Source of the DNA: Neurospora crassa OR74A
Taxonomy: Eukaryota > Ascomycota > Sordariomycetes > Sordariales > Sordariaceae
Length of the DNA: 64,000 bases
Direction of reading: 5' to 3'
NCBI RefSeq assembly: GCF_000182925.2
Contig: NC_026504.1
Coordinates: 2,232,001-2,296,000 of the forward strand
A program made the translations under genes and the position numbers. Numbering within the stretch: position 1 is the first letter of the stretch; the number at the start of each line of letters is the position of its first letter. The notes beneath the pieces are model-generated. The model made no database searches, was not told the origin of the DNA, and saw only the letters and a list, made by a program, of their open reading frames with translations. Shown here piece by piece: positions 1-12,332 of this stretch.

Positions 1-164
1 TTGTTGATTGTGAAAGTTTGATTGTTGGGAATTGGAGAGTGCAAGGGCCGACGTTATTTAGTCTGGGATAGTTGACGAGCAATGAGATGGCAATTAGATG
101 ATGCTGATTTCGAGTGTTGCTTGTACGTTTGGAGGAAGCTTGGTTGTCACGGTTTCTTTTTTTT

Positions 165-215
<51 letters not shown>

Positions 216-1758
216 CCCTCCTGGGCAGTTTAACCACTGCACTACACTAGTCTACAAGATACAAATATACTGATAAGCTGCCCCTGACAGGTCGTTATCG
301 CTACGGGCGGGAGACACTGGCAGAAGAACTGTCTAGAGCTACCTACCTCGAGGCGGTCAGTTGGCTGTGGGGTTAATGGCAGGGGCTACTGGACTAATTA
401 CCTACCTACACTAACCTCCAGATGACGCGGAATTTGGCCAGTACATGTTGCATCATCGAGGTCAGAACTACCTAAGTCCAGGAACACCTCGATCGGATGC
501 GTCGGTACCGCACAACGGTTAATCACCAAAACCTTGGACGGCGGACCTAAAAAATAGAACGGGTTAATTGAATCCTCAGAGGCAATGTAAGATAGATGGG
601 AGTGAACAAATTAATCACCATGGGTGTCAATGCCTAACTGACAGGTACGTGATCACATCAAAATCATCCCGTTTTTACTGCGCAAGCCGCCGTGTACCTT
701 TACGGGTAAGTAGAGGTACTACCATATGAGGGGTACCGTATCCACTCCGCTTGTTAAACCACATCGGGCTTCAAAGTTCCCAACTGCAAGCCAAAGCCCA
801 TCTCTTGAATCCCTCGCTCAATCCACCTTTTGTTGCTTCTTCGATGAGTTGAAGCTCATTGTTTGGCAGAGGCACACAACATGCCCGATCCGGTTCATAT
901 GGATACCTGACCTACAAACACGTCTCGACCTCAACCGCAAGGAGTCCGGCGCAGATCTCTAGCTCCACTCCAGGTGATTACATATGCGGAAAAGGCATAA
1001 CTACATGTTCACCCGGCTCGGTCCCGCCTGCCTTACTGCATGCATATCGAACTCTACGTACACTACCACAGCCAACACCTCGTCACCGGTTGCAACAGAC
1101 TGGGGCCATGCCGTGACTCGGAGCATCACTCCCATTGCTCTTTTCCAGTCCATTAATTTCAGAGCTCTTCGAGTTTCAGAAGAGACGCTTGCCCAATTCC
1201 CACAACCCGCCAAATACATACATAGGCCTGGCGCAAGTCTGTATTATCGACGTCTACATGCCATGACCTGGAGGTTCTTTGTGTCTGATCTACCTTTCTT
1301 TGTGAATCATAAACATATCGTCCGATCAAATCGATTTGCTCAATTGTACCAAATAGCACCCTCACAGCTCTAGCAAAGTGCTGTGATGCTTGATTCGAGT
1401 TCCGGACCCATCCAGCTTCGACGACCTTCCGACTATGATGATATTTGCGCTCTTCTTCTCCGCCACCGCGATTTAATCAACACACGGTCCAGGTCTTGTG
1501 CATGTCCGGACTGATCCTGCTATCTCCCCTATACGTCTTGGATTAACGAACTTCCTCCACTCCCCCGAATTTTCCGGCCCAGCAAACTCCCAACACAGCT
1601 CATTGTTCATGGTTGGAATCATGGAAATTGTTGCAATATAGACTGCCTAAGATCCGAGCTGCTTCAACTCTTTGATCGGCGCGGAATTTAGTTCTTCAAA
1701 GAGCACAGACGCCCTTCACCGCATTTTGGCTTTTCTTTGAATCGCATAGTATCACTTC
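1..1758. other. Intergenic region, window start to Atos-like gene
   Basis: I see no supportable gene here. The stretch holds a long T tract at 157-215, broken by one C at 177, and several short unrelated reading frames. Part of 1400-1758 is probably the promoter and leader of the gene starting at 1759. A TAG in frame with that start lies at 1747-1749, so the reading frame does not extend further upstream. Confidence 0.6.
157..215. repeat. Poly(T) tract
   Basis: A run of T with one interruption. On the minus strand it is a poly(A) tract that follows, after a short spacer, a sequence matching the Pol III A-box consensus (234-244). See the finding on a possible SINE fragment. Confidence 0.9.
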
Positions 1759-4103
1759 ATGATGCCCTTTTCCCACAACCTGTCAAATCAGGGCCGTCTG
1801 GCTCACGTCTCTCACGCGGAGATGCCGGAGCCCACTGATCGTATACAGTCCGATCCTATGACGGCCTCCCCAAAGTCATTGCCTTGCCGTGTCTCTGAGG
1901 AGAGCATCAGGACTGAATTTTGCGAGGGACCAGTCGACAGCCCGTATAGCCCAGCCACTCCTGAGAGGAAGCTCCCCAGTGCCTTGACCTACGATCGAGC
2001 TGAGCTCATGCATCTCTTAAAGAGGACAGAAAGTCCAAATTGGGTGCCCGGTCGCCATGTACGTTTCTATATCTAAGTTTGGCTGTTATACCCTCTTGCC
2101 CTACTGACATGCTGACATGCTTGTAGCTTGAGTCACGGCTTTATGAAGACGAAGTACAGCCATCCCAACAGACACCTCGAACGTTAATTTTAAACGGGTC
2201 ATGCTTGCTTTCCCCACCTGCAACTGCTCAAGAGAAGCAAGACGGTAATTGGAGCCAATTTGACGTAAACACTGCTGGACAGCTCGAGTCGGGGCTTGAC
2301 ATAGAACGCCCACGCTCTGCCCTTCACAGCGGAGATTTTACGCCAGACAATCAAACTTCCGAGGGACACGACGGACAAGACTCTTCTCAACCACGGAAAT
2401 TCCATGACTTCGGGAACTTCAAAGACTCATGGACCTCCAGAGAGCCTACGCCGTGGCCCTTTGCACGGAAGGCAATGGAGTATAGAAAGGAGGCCTTTGG
2501 TTCACCCTCTTCCTCGGTTTCTTCATCTCTCTCCACAAATTTTGCTTATAAACTCCCCACCAGTCCTTTAGTACATACAGAAAGCCGCGAGGATATTGAG
2601 TCGGAGACATCTTCGGACGGGATTATATCCGGATCCCCCAGTTTGCGAAGGCATACAATGAACTGGGCTCAAGGTTGTCCTCTGAGCCACGGAGGAATGT
2701 TAAGGCATACACCGCCACACAGGGACCGTACGCTTCCGTGCCAAGCACATCAACCTCGCCGTTCATTCGCGTCGCTCTCCGGCCTTTCGATACCAAGCTC
2801 TTCCCCTCAAACGCCTTCCATGTGTCGGTCAAGGCGTCAATCTCACAGCTCTGAAGGTTCTCCCTTACAGCATGCATCTATGGTTGGATCTTATGAAGAA
2901 AGTATTCTCAGGGGACGAATGTCAACAACGCCTTCCAAACCCTTGGAGTTCATGGCGCAAATCGGCGTCCTAGGTATCGGGAAATGCAGACCGAATTTGC
3001 GTTGCCCAGCTCACGTCACTCTACCATTTTCAGCTGTCTTTTATCGTTATTCCAGTACTGTTCATGGCAGGAGTAGAGGGGACGATGGACCGAGTCCCTA
3101 CGTGGGCCAAATCGACTTAGAGAACGGATTGCCAAATCCAGAGGAATTGCAACGGTCCAAGCGAAAACAAGAATCAAGGCAAGCCGGACAAAAATCACCT
3201 AATGGCGACCGCATTGCTCATGATATCGGGGACGAAGCTTTAGGGGGCGATGGTCAGAGATTCGAAAAGAACAAGAAAACGTCACGATCTCACAAATCGC
3301 CTCCTGGAGGCTCGTACCGCATTCCAGAGAAGGGACAACTCCAAATCGTCATCAAAAACCAGAACAAAACAGCTGTCAAACTCTTTCTGGTTCCATATGA
3401 TTTGACAGGCATGGAAGCGGGCACAAAGACGTTCATCCGCCAGCGGAGTTACTCTGCGGGACCCATCATTGACGGCCTTGAGAGTACAGTGCCGGACGGC
3501 CCTCCTATTCTTCGATATTTGATCCATCTCCATATTTGCAGCCCGTCAAAAGGTCGTTTTTATTTGTACAAGGACATCAGGGTCGTGTTTGCCAATCGGG
3601 TCCCAGACGGCACCGAGAAGCTTCGTAATGAAGTCACGTACCCAGAGCCGCGGTACATGCCATACAGAACATTGCGAACAAGCAACTTATCGTCTACTCC
3701 AACAAATAACTCTGTTGCTCCAAAACCGTCACAGCATGCTCCGGGTTTGGCTGCCGACAGACAGGATGAGAACCAGTCCGACACTCGTCAACCAAGTCAA
3801 GACGCAGAATATCTCAATACTTGTCTCCATTTCCCCCGACCCACAGCCATGGCAGCCGGTAGTGATGCCATGACCGGACTAGCGCTGACGGGACCTCCAG
3901 CTCTGTTGGGTAGATACGACAAGCTCAACAGGGGAGACGTTGGATATGGCGGTAATCCTTTTGGCTACGTTACAGACGGGCGCCCTGGGTCAGCAGAGAG
4001 TCTTCTTTCAAAGCGGCTTCGGTCATTGGGTGTACAGAGTCTCGTGACGGATGATGGTGTAGAAGATGTGGTCAATGGACCGATCAGCACGACAAGGGAA
4101 TGA
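1759..4103 (+). CDS. Atos-like (FAM214/DUF4210) protein
   Basis: Two exons, 1759-2058 and 2127-4103, joined in phase 0 and giving about 758 aa. The intron has a GTACGT donor and TTGTAG acceptor. An in-frame TAG at 1747-1749 supports the start. The first half is Ser/Pro-rich and looks disordered. At about residues 355-430 is the Atos-type block (SYEESILRGRMSTTPSKP, then AQIGVLGIGKCRPNLRCP and SPYVGQIDLE). At about 495-605 is the second conserved block (GSYRIPEKGQLQIVIKNQNK and KGRFYLYKDIRVVFANRVPD), the region Pfam calls chromosome segregation during meiosis. In flies Atossa is a nuclear regulator of metabolic genes in macrophages; the fungal role is poorly defined and I infer a nuclear regulatory role only from family. 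The tail beyond about residue 610 is unrecognised. Confidence 0.86.
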
Positions 4104-4582
4104 CTGGAGAACAGAAGCCTAAATAGTTTCTGGAATTCCCGATTTTGGAAAACCCATCGTATCGGAATGGAAAGGCCGTAGGGCACTCCCGCTGCATGTA
4201 GTGTACTGTTGGATGAGCTCGGATGAACTGGGTTTCACGAGATGCCGCTGTACCTACCCGAGTGCACTTAATGTCATGTAAATCTGAACTACACACGGTA
4301 AATGTACATGAATGTAGGTACCCCTGACCAATGACGAGACCAGGTGGGGTGAATTGAACCCTGGTGGCTCTTCAAGCTGCGACCCTGATCACTCTGGTGG
4401 AGTAGTGAAACCATTAACGCTCCACTTTAGTCGCGATTGGCAGGCGGTAAATCACCGCAGAACATGCAAGCGGTAGGAAATTCCCAGAAAGTTCACGAGG
4501 AAAGCTTCAAATCCAACCAGTCGATCACGAAACCGAAACATACCCAACTTCCGACTTCGAAAGGAGTCCGTGATTCTTCAGA
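4104..4582. other. Intergenic region between Atos-like gene and URB1
   Basis: It contains the 3' flank of the Atos-like gene and the promoter of URB1. A segment at about 4337-4420 looks slightly like a degenerate minus-strand tRNA but does not fold properly (see rejected items). Nothing else is recognised. Confidence 0.6.
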
Positions 4583-7500
4583 ATGGGGAAACGACAGTTA
4601 AGAGGTGCAGAAAATGGGGACGGGCCGCGCAAGAGGCAACGCGTCGTCCACGAGGCTCCGACGTCCGAGGTGATACACACCAGTCGCCAATTGAGGCAGC
4701 TCCTCGCGTTTGATCCAGATCTTGGGCGTTCGAGACATGGTGAGGATACTCATGATCACCCAATCCCATGATTACTCGCAAGCGCTAACTCTATGCAGGG
4801 CTCCAATCATTCAAGCTCCTTCTCGATTCTTTACTATCCCGCGATGACGATACCGACAGTGCTGAGAAACGCCAACAGCATGAACTACGCTTTACGATCG
4901 TCAAGGAATATTTACAGTCCACGAAACCGACTGAGGACGACGAAAACTCCACATACCTCCCCGATATCATGCAAACATGGAGTCACGCCGGCCAAGTCAA
5001 CAACGAGAACCTCCTTTCTGCTGTACCGGTCGTCCTCGCGCTGCTTCTAAAACTGCTGTCACAAAGCCTTGAGCTTACGCCAATCGGATTGGGCATTTGC
5101 AGAACCTTGTTGCAAAAACGTCAGCAAGAATTGATATCCCGCAGCTTGTCGGCCGACAAAGGAAAAGCTTTCATTATCTCGCCCACCCTGCGTATGCTCA
5201 GGGAGGCGGTATGCTTCGATGGGGGTGCTATTGCTCGGCCAATGTTCCGCGCTAGAATGTCGATGCTCAAGTCATTGGCACGAAACATGGGGATTGTTCA
5301 CATCGGCGAGGAACCTGAGGACATCAAGAAGCCTTCTCCACGCACAAATGCTGTCCAATTCTTCCTGAGCGCCCTCAAATACTTGCATCCCGAAGCCAAA
5401 AAGGAGCTGCTTGCGCAAAGGGACGTCGTTACTGCCCTCACAAGAGATATCAAGCAAGATCTGCCTTACCTGGTGCTAGATCTTCTCAATGGGTTAAGAG
5501 ACTATGTCCTACTTGACAGCAAGGTTCCTCGGGAGGCCAAATCCAATCTGCTCAGTTCCACTACATTGATCAAGATATCGGGTCTATACTACTACCGTCA
5601 AGCTAACGACGATCTCCCGTCTATACCAGACGCCGCCCATGACTTCCTCATGACCGCGTGCGCCAACCCATCATGTGGTGTTCTCAGACAGGATACCGGA
5701 CTCTATCCCAGAGAAGCGGATCCGAACGCGGCTATCCCCAGCGCGGATCTTGAAGAGCTCGGGCTGGAAGCTATTGTGTGGATGAACAAGTTCAAAACAG
5801 AGGTTCCCGTCCGCAACTTTGTTCTGTCAAACTTGCTCCAAAATCTTCGCCCATGGTCAAGCGTAAAACAGAGTGAGCTGATCACTTCGATCTTCAAGGT
5901 TGCGCCCGAGCTGATTGCCGACTTCTTCATCAAGAACAAATCATTTACCTTCGAACCCAAGCTGTCTGCGACATGGATTGGATATGCAGCATTTTTGTTC
6001 AATACGGTAGCGCTGCCGTTGCCTGAGTACTTTTGCCGTGGGTCTGGCTATGCCGAACTACCTCCCCCGACATCCATCGTCATGGACAACATCCTTCCTC
6101 TTCCCCTGAACCAGAAAGCACTCAGCCGCTGCTTAACAAACAAATCCAGGATGATCTCCTTCTTTGCGACCCGAATACTCATTCTGGCGGTGCAGAAGCT
6201 CGATACAGCTGTTAAAATGCACCAAGACCCAGCTCACAGCTCAAAGTTTCACAATAACCAAGCGCTCTGGACAGAAGCAGCCCGCCGGTTAATTGACGAA
6301 TTCTGCCAAAGGAGTCCAGGCATCAAGGAGATGATCAACTCGTACAGATCTATCCCAGAAGACGATATCTTGCACCGTGAGGCTGCCAGTCAACTATTGC
6401 GCTTGTACTACGAGGTGATCCCGCAGGTTGCGCTTATGGCCAAGTTCGACGTCGCCCCATTACTAGAGACAGCGCTCAGAAGATTGTCCAAGCAGAAACA
6501 ACAGAAGGAGACTCGCTCAGAAGAGGTCGGTGAGGATGATCCTCGTGACTTTGCGCTAAGCCTAAAAGAACTGGAGAATCTCCTGGCGATTGCAGGATAC
6601 TCGCCAGGTATGAGGTGGTTTACGGCGACAGAGCAGCTTACTCTCTCACCGTTTTTAACCCTGCTGAAGGTCTATGTCGAGGCACCCCATGGCGTTTCAT
6701 TGGCACCGGTGCGGCAAGTTCTCGACTTCGTAGCGGTGGAGCAGCAGGTCGTTCCGGCAAAGGATAAGGGGCATCCGGGAATTTCTGTTCTTCTCGAGAC
6801 TCTCAAGGAGCTCATGGCGTCGTCTCCTTCATCACTTGCTGTATTGTGGCCTTTCTTGGATAAGTGCCTCACTCGCTGTACCACCGCACCGGTCAAGTAT
6901 CTCGAAATGCTGCAAGATCTAGGACCCAAGGATGCAGAGGACGAGGTACGTACTGTCAACCCGTTGGTTGCTGCTATTATCGAACAACTGCCTTTTGCTG
7001 CCAAGGCAGCGGACTCCAAGAGTACACTTGATGGACTCGGCCGTTTCTTGCCAAAGTTCCTCGGGTACTCGGCAGCTGCTGGAGAGAGCAAGCCTTTGCT
7101 TGAGGCTGCGCTTGCAGTCATGTCTGACTCTTTTGCCAAGGGTCTAGGGAAATCATTGGCTGTGCCCAAAAAACACCCATTTAAGCAAGCAGGAGTTGGG
7201 AAGTCAATCCAAGCCAAGCAAGACAGGAACAATACAGCAGCGAATGGGGATAAACCGGAGTCTGGTGATGACATCGCCGCCTTGGACAGCGAGCAGTTGG
7301 AGCGTGTTCTCGATGTTCCAGACAACCTGGCCACCGATAACTCAGCACTTGTCAAATGGCAATCCAAGTCAGTGGACGAGCTTGTGGACGAAGGGTACGC
7401 CATTTCCCTCATCAGCCTGCTTGCCTCTGAGCACGCCAGTATTAGGAAGGAAGCACTCGTCAACATCCTCAAAATGGCATCCAAGGTCCAGCAATCCGAG

Positions 7501-8202
7501 TACGAGGAAAAGGAGCAGATCTGGTTGTTGTTGTCAGAGCTCGCCGAAACCGCCAGGGTGGCAGCCGCAAGTCAGGCCATCAATGCAGTGGCGCCGCTCC
7601 CGAGCACCATCGTTGCTTTCGCTTGCCATGCCGTCAACGTCTTGCGTGACCCGACACACAGCCTCTATCCCAAGATCAACTCCTTCCTCACAAGGGGGCC
7701 TTTCTGGAGCGTGGACAGAGTGCCACTGGCGGATGAAGTCCTGACCGAGGAACCCGCGGTTGGCGATTCGTACTATTCGCAGCTCAACTGGCTACTGGCA
7801 TATCTGCTGGACGGCCTTAGAACATCCAAGGACTTGGAATTGTTCCACAAGAAGAGGGCAAAGGGCCCGCTGTTTGAGCGGTTGTTGGCGGTAGCAGGAA
7901 ACCCATACATGAGGACGCCGCTGCGAATGCAGGTCCTAAGGATACTGTACCGAGCATCCAAGATCGAAGGAGGCAGCACAACGCTTGTCACAAGGTTCGG
8001 CGTAGTTAGTTGGCTAGAGGAGCTGCTGAAGATGAAGAAGAGCATGTCCGCAACGCAGAGTCAAGGTGGAGCAGGCACTGTTGTCAGCTCCGAGGACGAG
8101 GTTGCGGCATATAAGGGTCTGTTGAAGCGGATTTGGGAAACTTGTGATAAGGGAAGGGTTGAGGGGTGGAGTAAAGGAGGTGTCGAGAGCGTGATTGTCT
8201 AG
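4583..8202 (+). CDS. URB1: Nucleolar pre-ribosomal-associated protein URB1/NPA1
   Basis: Two exons, 4583-4739 and 4799-8202, give about 1186 aa; the intron interrupts a Gly codon. URB1 is a large helical-repeat nucleolar protein of early pre-60S particles, needed for 27S pre-rRNA processing with URB2 and DBP6. Seen here: a basic N-terminus (GKRQLRGAENGDGPRKRQR), a helical Npa1-type N-terminal region around residues 100-420 (for example ISPTLRMLREAVCFDGG), a low-complexity linker near 790-840, and a C-terminal NopRA1-type block (LNWLLAYLLDGLRTSKDLEL, PYMRTPLRMQVLRILYRAS). The yeast protein is longer (about 1760 aa). I believe a shorter form is usual in filamentous ascomycetes, but I could not check. 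A 270-codon antisense open frame (6672-7484, minus) is a coding shadow. Confidence 0.92.
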
Positions 8203-9704
8203 AGCACTCGGAAAGAGGGATCAAGTGGAATCACAGGGGTTGATTGTGCACTCTGGAGTTTGAACAAATTTCAGGAAATTTCGGGTCAATGGCGTGAACA
8301 TTCGATTTTTGCTTTCAGATCTTGCTGAGATGCGTAGTGTAGATGTAGATATCCTTGATTGTATACGATGCGGAGTCGTACGTAACAATGCTGTAAAAGG
8401 AGAAGTAAAGGGGTTAATGATCACGATGGGATCCCAGTCTAGGAAGAGCAGGACTCTAAATGACGACAGCTGGCAGCAGCGACATCGGCGTCCACTTTGT
8501 ACCATTCTAGCGATGCAAAGGCTGGACTACAAGGCCGGCGATAGACAAGGTTGTTAGTGTATGCTAAGGAGTGGTGAACACACACATCTTGCACGGGGAA
8601 CGGCGCTGGGCCGTGAAGCTCACAAAAGAGTCGACAAAAATGATTTGACCCGAATCGTAACTTCCGTGGACGGCGATTGTGTATGGAAGAACGGAATAGC
8701 AGCGTGACAGGCTCACAACGAGGTTTCGGATGGTGAAGTGGCATCACTAAAAGCGGTCGGTCCTAGATCCATCTCCAAGTGGAGGATGTTGTGCGGCGGC
8801 GATGGGAGGTGACCCCCGTCCTGATGAGTTGAAACTTCAGCAGCTAAAGAAGGAGGGGACCTACCTCTAGTCCAACCTGGGCGGGCTATGGCGGGCAGCC
8901 GAGCGGCCAGTGGACAGGCCCAGCCAGCTGCTTGCCCGTTCCAGTTTCGCCAGGAAACACCACCGTCCTCCACCTCCACCTCCGTGCTTTCCTTCGCACC
9001 TCCCAGTCGGTCTCGTCCAGCCCGTCCTTGCCCTGAACCCCCCATCTGGTTCTGTGCTGTCCCCATTCCAGTTTTACCACACTTCGTTGTGACTTGCCTC
9101 TCCATTGTCATTCACGCCCCCTTCTCCTCTGCATCGATCGCAACCTGAACCTGAAGCAAAAAAAAAAAAAAAAAGAGAAAACGGCGTCTACTATTTTAGC
9201 CACCGGCCCTCCAGAACAGTACTATCACCTGTCGACAACACTACCGTCATCTGCGGCGCACCCGCAAATTGAAGCATCATTTTCAATCGCCGCATTGCTC
9301 CTGCCAGTCTCACTCTCCTCGCAGTCTTTGTTGACACACCAGCAGACGTAGCCGAAGCAGTGAAGCCGTTCGGCGAGCAGCCAGCTGCAGCCTCCATCAT
9401 CCATCTCACCCCCTCTATCCACCTTTGTCCTCGTGCACAGTCTGCACAAACCTTTGCCTACCGACCCGTCTTCTGCGCAACATACCCCTCGACCCGACTT
9501 GAGCTGTCGCCGCGCCGGTTCCCTCGACGAATAATTATTACTGGATTGCGGCATTGCGCCGCTAGGACACCCGCCTCCTCCTCTTTGTCACCGACTTGTT
9601 GTTGTTGTTGTTGTTGTTGTTGTTCTTCCCCTTGCCACCTGCAGGTGCTGGTCAAGTTGCCATCTGCAGTCGATGGTCTTTGCATAATATAAAACCACAA
9701 TACC
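8203..9704. other. Intergenic region and long leader of the 4E-T-like gene
   Basis: No convincing gene. The right half (about 8880-9704) is rich in C and T on the plus strand and probably contains the promoter and 5' UTR of the gene starting at 9705. It includes an A16 run near 9157-9173 and a (TTG)n tract at 9597-9624. Confidence 0.6.
9597..9624. repeat. (TTG)n microsatellite
   Basis: About nine perfect trinucleotide units roughly 80-105 bp upstream of the ATG at 9705, probably within the leader of that gene. Confidence 0.9.
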
Positions 9705-12332
9705 ATGGCAGCAGTGCAATACTCAGCAGAATTTCTGCTGTATCTACGGCAGTCGCCATTATGCGTCAAGCCTCTCGGACTCCCTCCCGCCGAGGAGTGG
9801 ATGGGGTATGTTCATCTTTTAACTCGGCCAGGCGATGGGTACACATGAATAGTCACGCATCATACAAGTGTGCTCTACTAGATATTCCGTGACACTTTGG
9901 CTAATCCTTCATAGACCGCCTCCAGAGACAGGCCGTAATAGCCAGGCCAAGACCACCAATGACCGCATCAAAGGCGGGGACAGTTTTCTTCTGAACCAAG
10001 AAAATAGACGTCCAACGCTGGATCGTAACGGTTCACGCAACACAACAAGTACGCTCTCTCTCTCTCTCTCTCTCCGCAAACATGTGATTTCACCATGGAT
10101 CTCTTGCTGACCCTAGCAGATCCGGAGGACATAATTCTTGGACCTCCTAGAACAAGCTTCGCATCCGCCACAACTTTGCGCAACAATAGAACCTCCGACG
10201 CTGATAAGGGCCTGAAAGATAACGACCGGCAGGATCGCACGGATCGATTCAACTTCCGCGCTCGCAACATTGACTCAGAAAGTACCAGTGATCGATTTGG
10301 TAATGGGCGGAACAGCGCATTTCGCCGCCGTGGGGACGATCAAGACAGGGACAGCGAAGGCTGGACTCCGGTCAAGCCTCGTAAGAGCTTTGGTACTGAG
10401 GGTGCTGAGCGATTCCAGGGTCGCATGGGCGCTGCCGGAGAGCGTTTTGGCGGCTCCCGCGATACCCAAAGTAAAGACGTTTCAGATCGTCGTAACCGCG
10501 CCCAGGACATCCGAGACAAAGACGGCGAAGACATTGATACACCTCGCAGGAACGGCTTGTCAAGAGGCAAGACCGATTCGTGGTTCAACAAGGAGAACAC
10601 GAACAGCAGCGACAACAATGGCGCTTCTCTCTCTGTCAGGGAACGCATTGACAGGTCCAAGAGCTGGCGTGATCGCGAACCCGAAGATCGGCAGAACGAC
10701 AGATATAGCGACCGAGCTGGTGGGTATGGCGGAGGGAGATATGATCGTGACCGTGACCAGCGCGCTGAGCGCGACCCTGAATGGCTCGACGAACCCGTTG
10801 AGCATAAGAGCCAGGGCCATACGGCAGAAGATTTCAAGAAGTTCATGGAAAGTATGAAGAGCAAACATGGCGGCGGGCCAAAGGCCGAAGAGAAGGCCCC
10901 TGCGCCTTTGCAAACCAATCTGCCCGAGCCCTCATTCGAGGCAGAGAAGGTGTTGTCTGCACCTGCTCTCGAAACCGGACCAGACAAGTTCTTTGCAGCC
11001 TACGGCGGTAGCCTTCAGGTCAGCACCCCCACTGCCGAGAAGGAAGCTAGCAAGCCTACATCTGGCAAAGGGTCGCGATTTATGGCTTTTCTCACTCCTC
11101 AGGAAGGAGCAAAGACAGAGCCATCTACTCCCGCTGCTACTGCTCCCCCGAGCGGACAGCCCAACGAAGGACCTCAGCAGAATGAGGCCGAGAAAGAGGC
11201 CTTTAATCTTCTTATCCAAAAGCTTCAGAAGAGCGGGATGGGAGGGCCATCGGGGTCATCTGGACAGGCAACCAATCCTATGGCTCAGCTCTTCGGTAGC
11301 TTTTCGCAGCCGACTCATCTTGCGGATTCACAACCTAAAAGCCAAGTCGCTTCCCCAGAACCGTTCCAGCAGTATGGTGGAGAGCGCCGTGATGACCCTC
11401 GCTTCCGCGCACCCCCACCGAACCCCTTACGCGACATTCTCTCCCCTCGTTCTATGGCTCCGCCCACTCAGCCGCCTCCCATGACAAGGCCCGAGCAAGC
11501 ATTGCACGATATTCTTGCCCAACGCCACGCTATGCCGAACCATGGCAACAACCGGGGCGCACAGAACCCTATGGTTAATAACCAGACGGAATTCCTCATG
11601 AGGTTGATGCAGAATCACAAGGAAGTGCCTGAACCGCCCCGGCAGGAACAACTCCTGGTCCGGATGCCGCAGCCCACCAAGCAGGTCAATATCCCCGATC
11701 TTTCTGAGCGTGAAGCCGAATATCAGCGAGAGCGTAGCGTTGCGCAGCGGCAGCAGCAACAACAGCAACAGCAACAGCAACAGATCAGAGGCCCGGCTCC
11801 TCCTGGCTTCTTCAGTGACCAGTTTCACCCCTCAGATGTTGACAATCGTCCCCCTCAGCCGCCGACGCAGATGCCAACACAGATTCTCCAGCGGCCTCCT
11901 CCCCCTGGTCTAGATCATCACATGCTTCCTTTCCCATTGGGTGCTGGCGGTGCCGGTAACCCTGGAAGCGGAGTGGGTGGCCAGCCGATGGGTCCGCCCC
12001 AGAGGCCCATGATTCCTCCACCCGGTCTTGTTAATGGACCCCGTAACGGACCGATGCCGGGTATGTTCCCCATGAACTTCCCGCCTCCTGGTGGAGCGTT
12101 CCCGCCTGGACCTCCCCCGGATGGCCTGGTTGGACCCCCGCCTCCTAGAGGGATGCAGCCTCCCCCCGGCTTTTTTGGTGGTGGACCCCCACCCGGCTTC
12201 ATGGGACCTCCCCCTCCCGGAATGGGTGGCTTCCAGGGACCAGACGGCCCTGCTGGATTTGGTGGTGCGGGTGGCCTCCCCTTCCCGGTTGATCGGCGCG
12301 GTATGCTCCCTCCTGGATACCGGGGGCCTTAG
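9705..12332 (+). CDS. eIF4E-binding protein, 4E-T/EAP1-like
   Basis: Three exons, 9705-9805, 9915-10048 and 10120-12332, give about 815 aa. The first exon encodes MAAVQYSAEFLLYLRQSPLC. Residues 6-12 (YSAEFLL) fit the eIF4E-binding consensus Y-x4-L-hydrophobic exactly. The middle is Arg/Asp/Gly-rich, with DPEWLDEP and then HTAEDFKKFMESMKSKHGG, resembling the 4E-T (EIF4ENIF1) family. A Gln tract follows near residues 620-630 (CAG/CAA codons). The last 180 residues are Pro/Gly/Met-rich, typical of P-body proteins. The likely role is cytoplasmic translational repression or mRNA decay through eIF4E. Family assignment rests on these motifs only; a broader label of disordered eIF4E-binding protein is the safe reading. 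Intron 2 carries a (CT)n repeat just after its donor. Confidence 0.78.
10054..10074. repeat. (CT)n microsatellite in intron 2
   Basis: About ten CT units start a few bases after the donor of intron 2 in the 4E-T-like gene. Confidence 0.9.
11747..11782 (+). repeat. CAG/CAA tract encoding poly-Gln
   Basis: Mixed CAG and CAA codons encode roughly eleven Gln residues within the 4E-T-like protein. Length is likely to vary between strains. Confidence 0.9.

Noticed and set aside
4337-4420. Minus-strand tRNA-like sequence (GGGTTCAATTC and a TTGAAGA loop)
   Set aside because: The T stem, anticodon stem and acceptor stem do not pair. At best it is a decayed tRNA; more likely it is chance.
6672-7484. 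270-codon open frame antisense to URB1
   Set aside because: Ser/Leu-rich shadow of the real coding strand, with no domain and no separate promoter context.
8713-9111. 132-codon minus-strand open frame upstream of the 4E-T-like gene
   Set aside because: It reflects the C/T-rich leader read backwards as Gly/Arg-rich sequence.
10270-11484. Long alternative frames (195 and 205 codons, and minus-strand frames) inside the 4E-T-like gene
   Set aside because: They arise from the biased Arg/Pro/Gly codons of the real gene and show no recognisable protein content.
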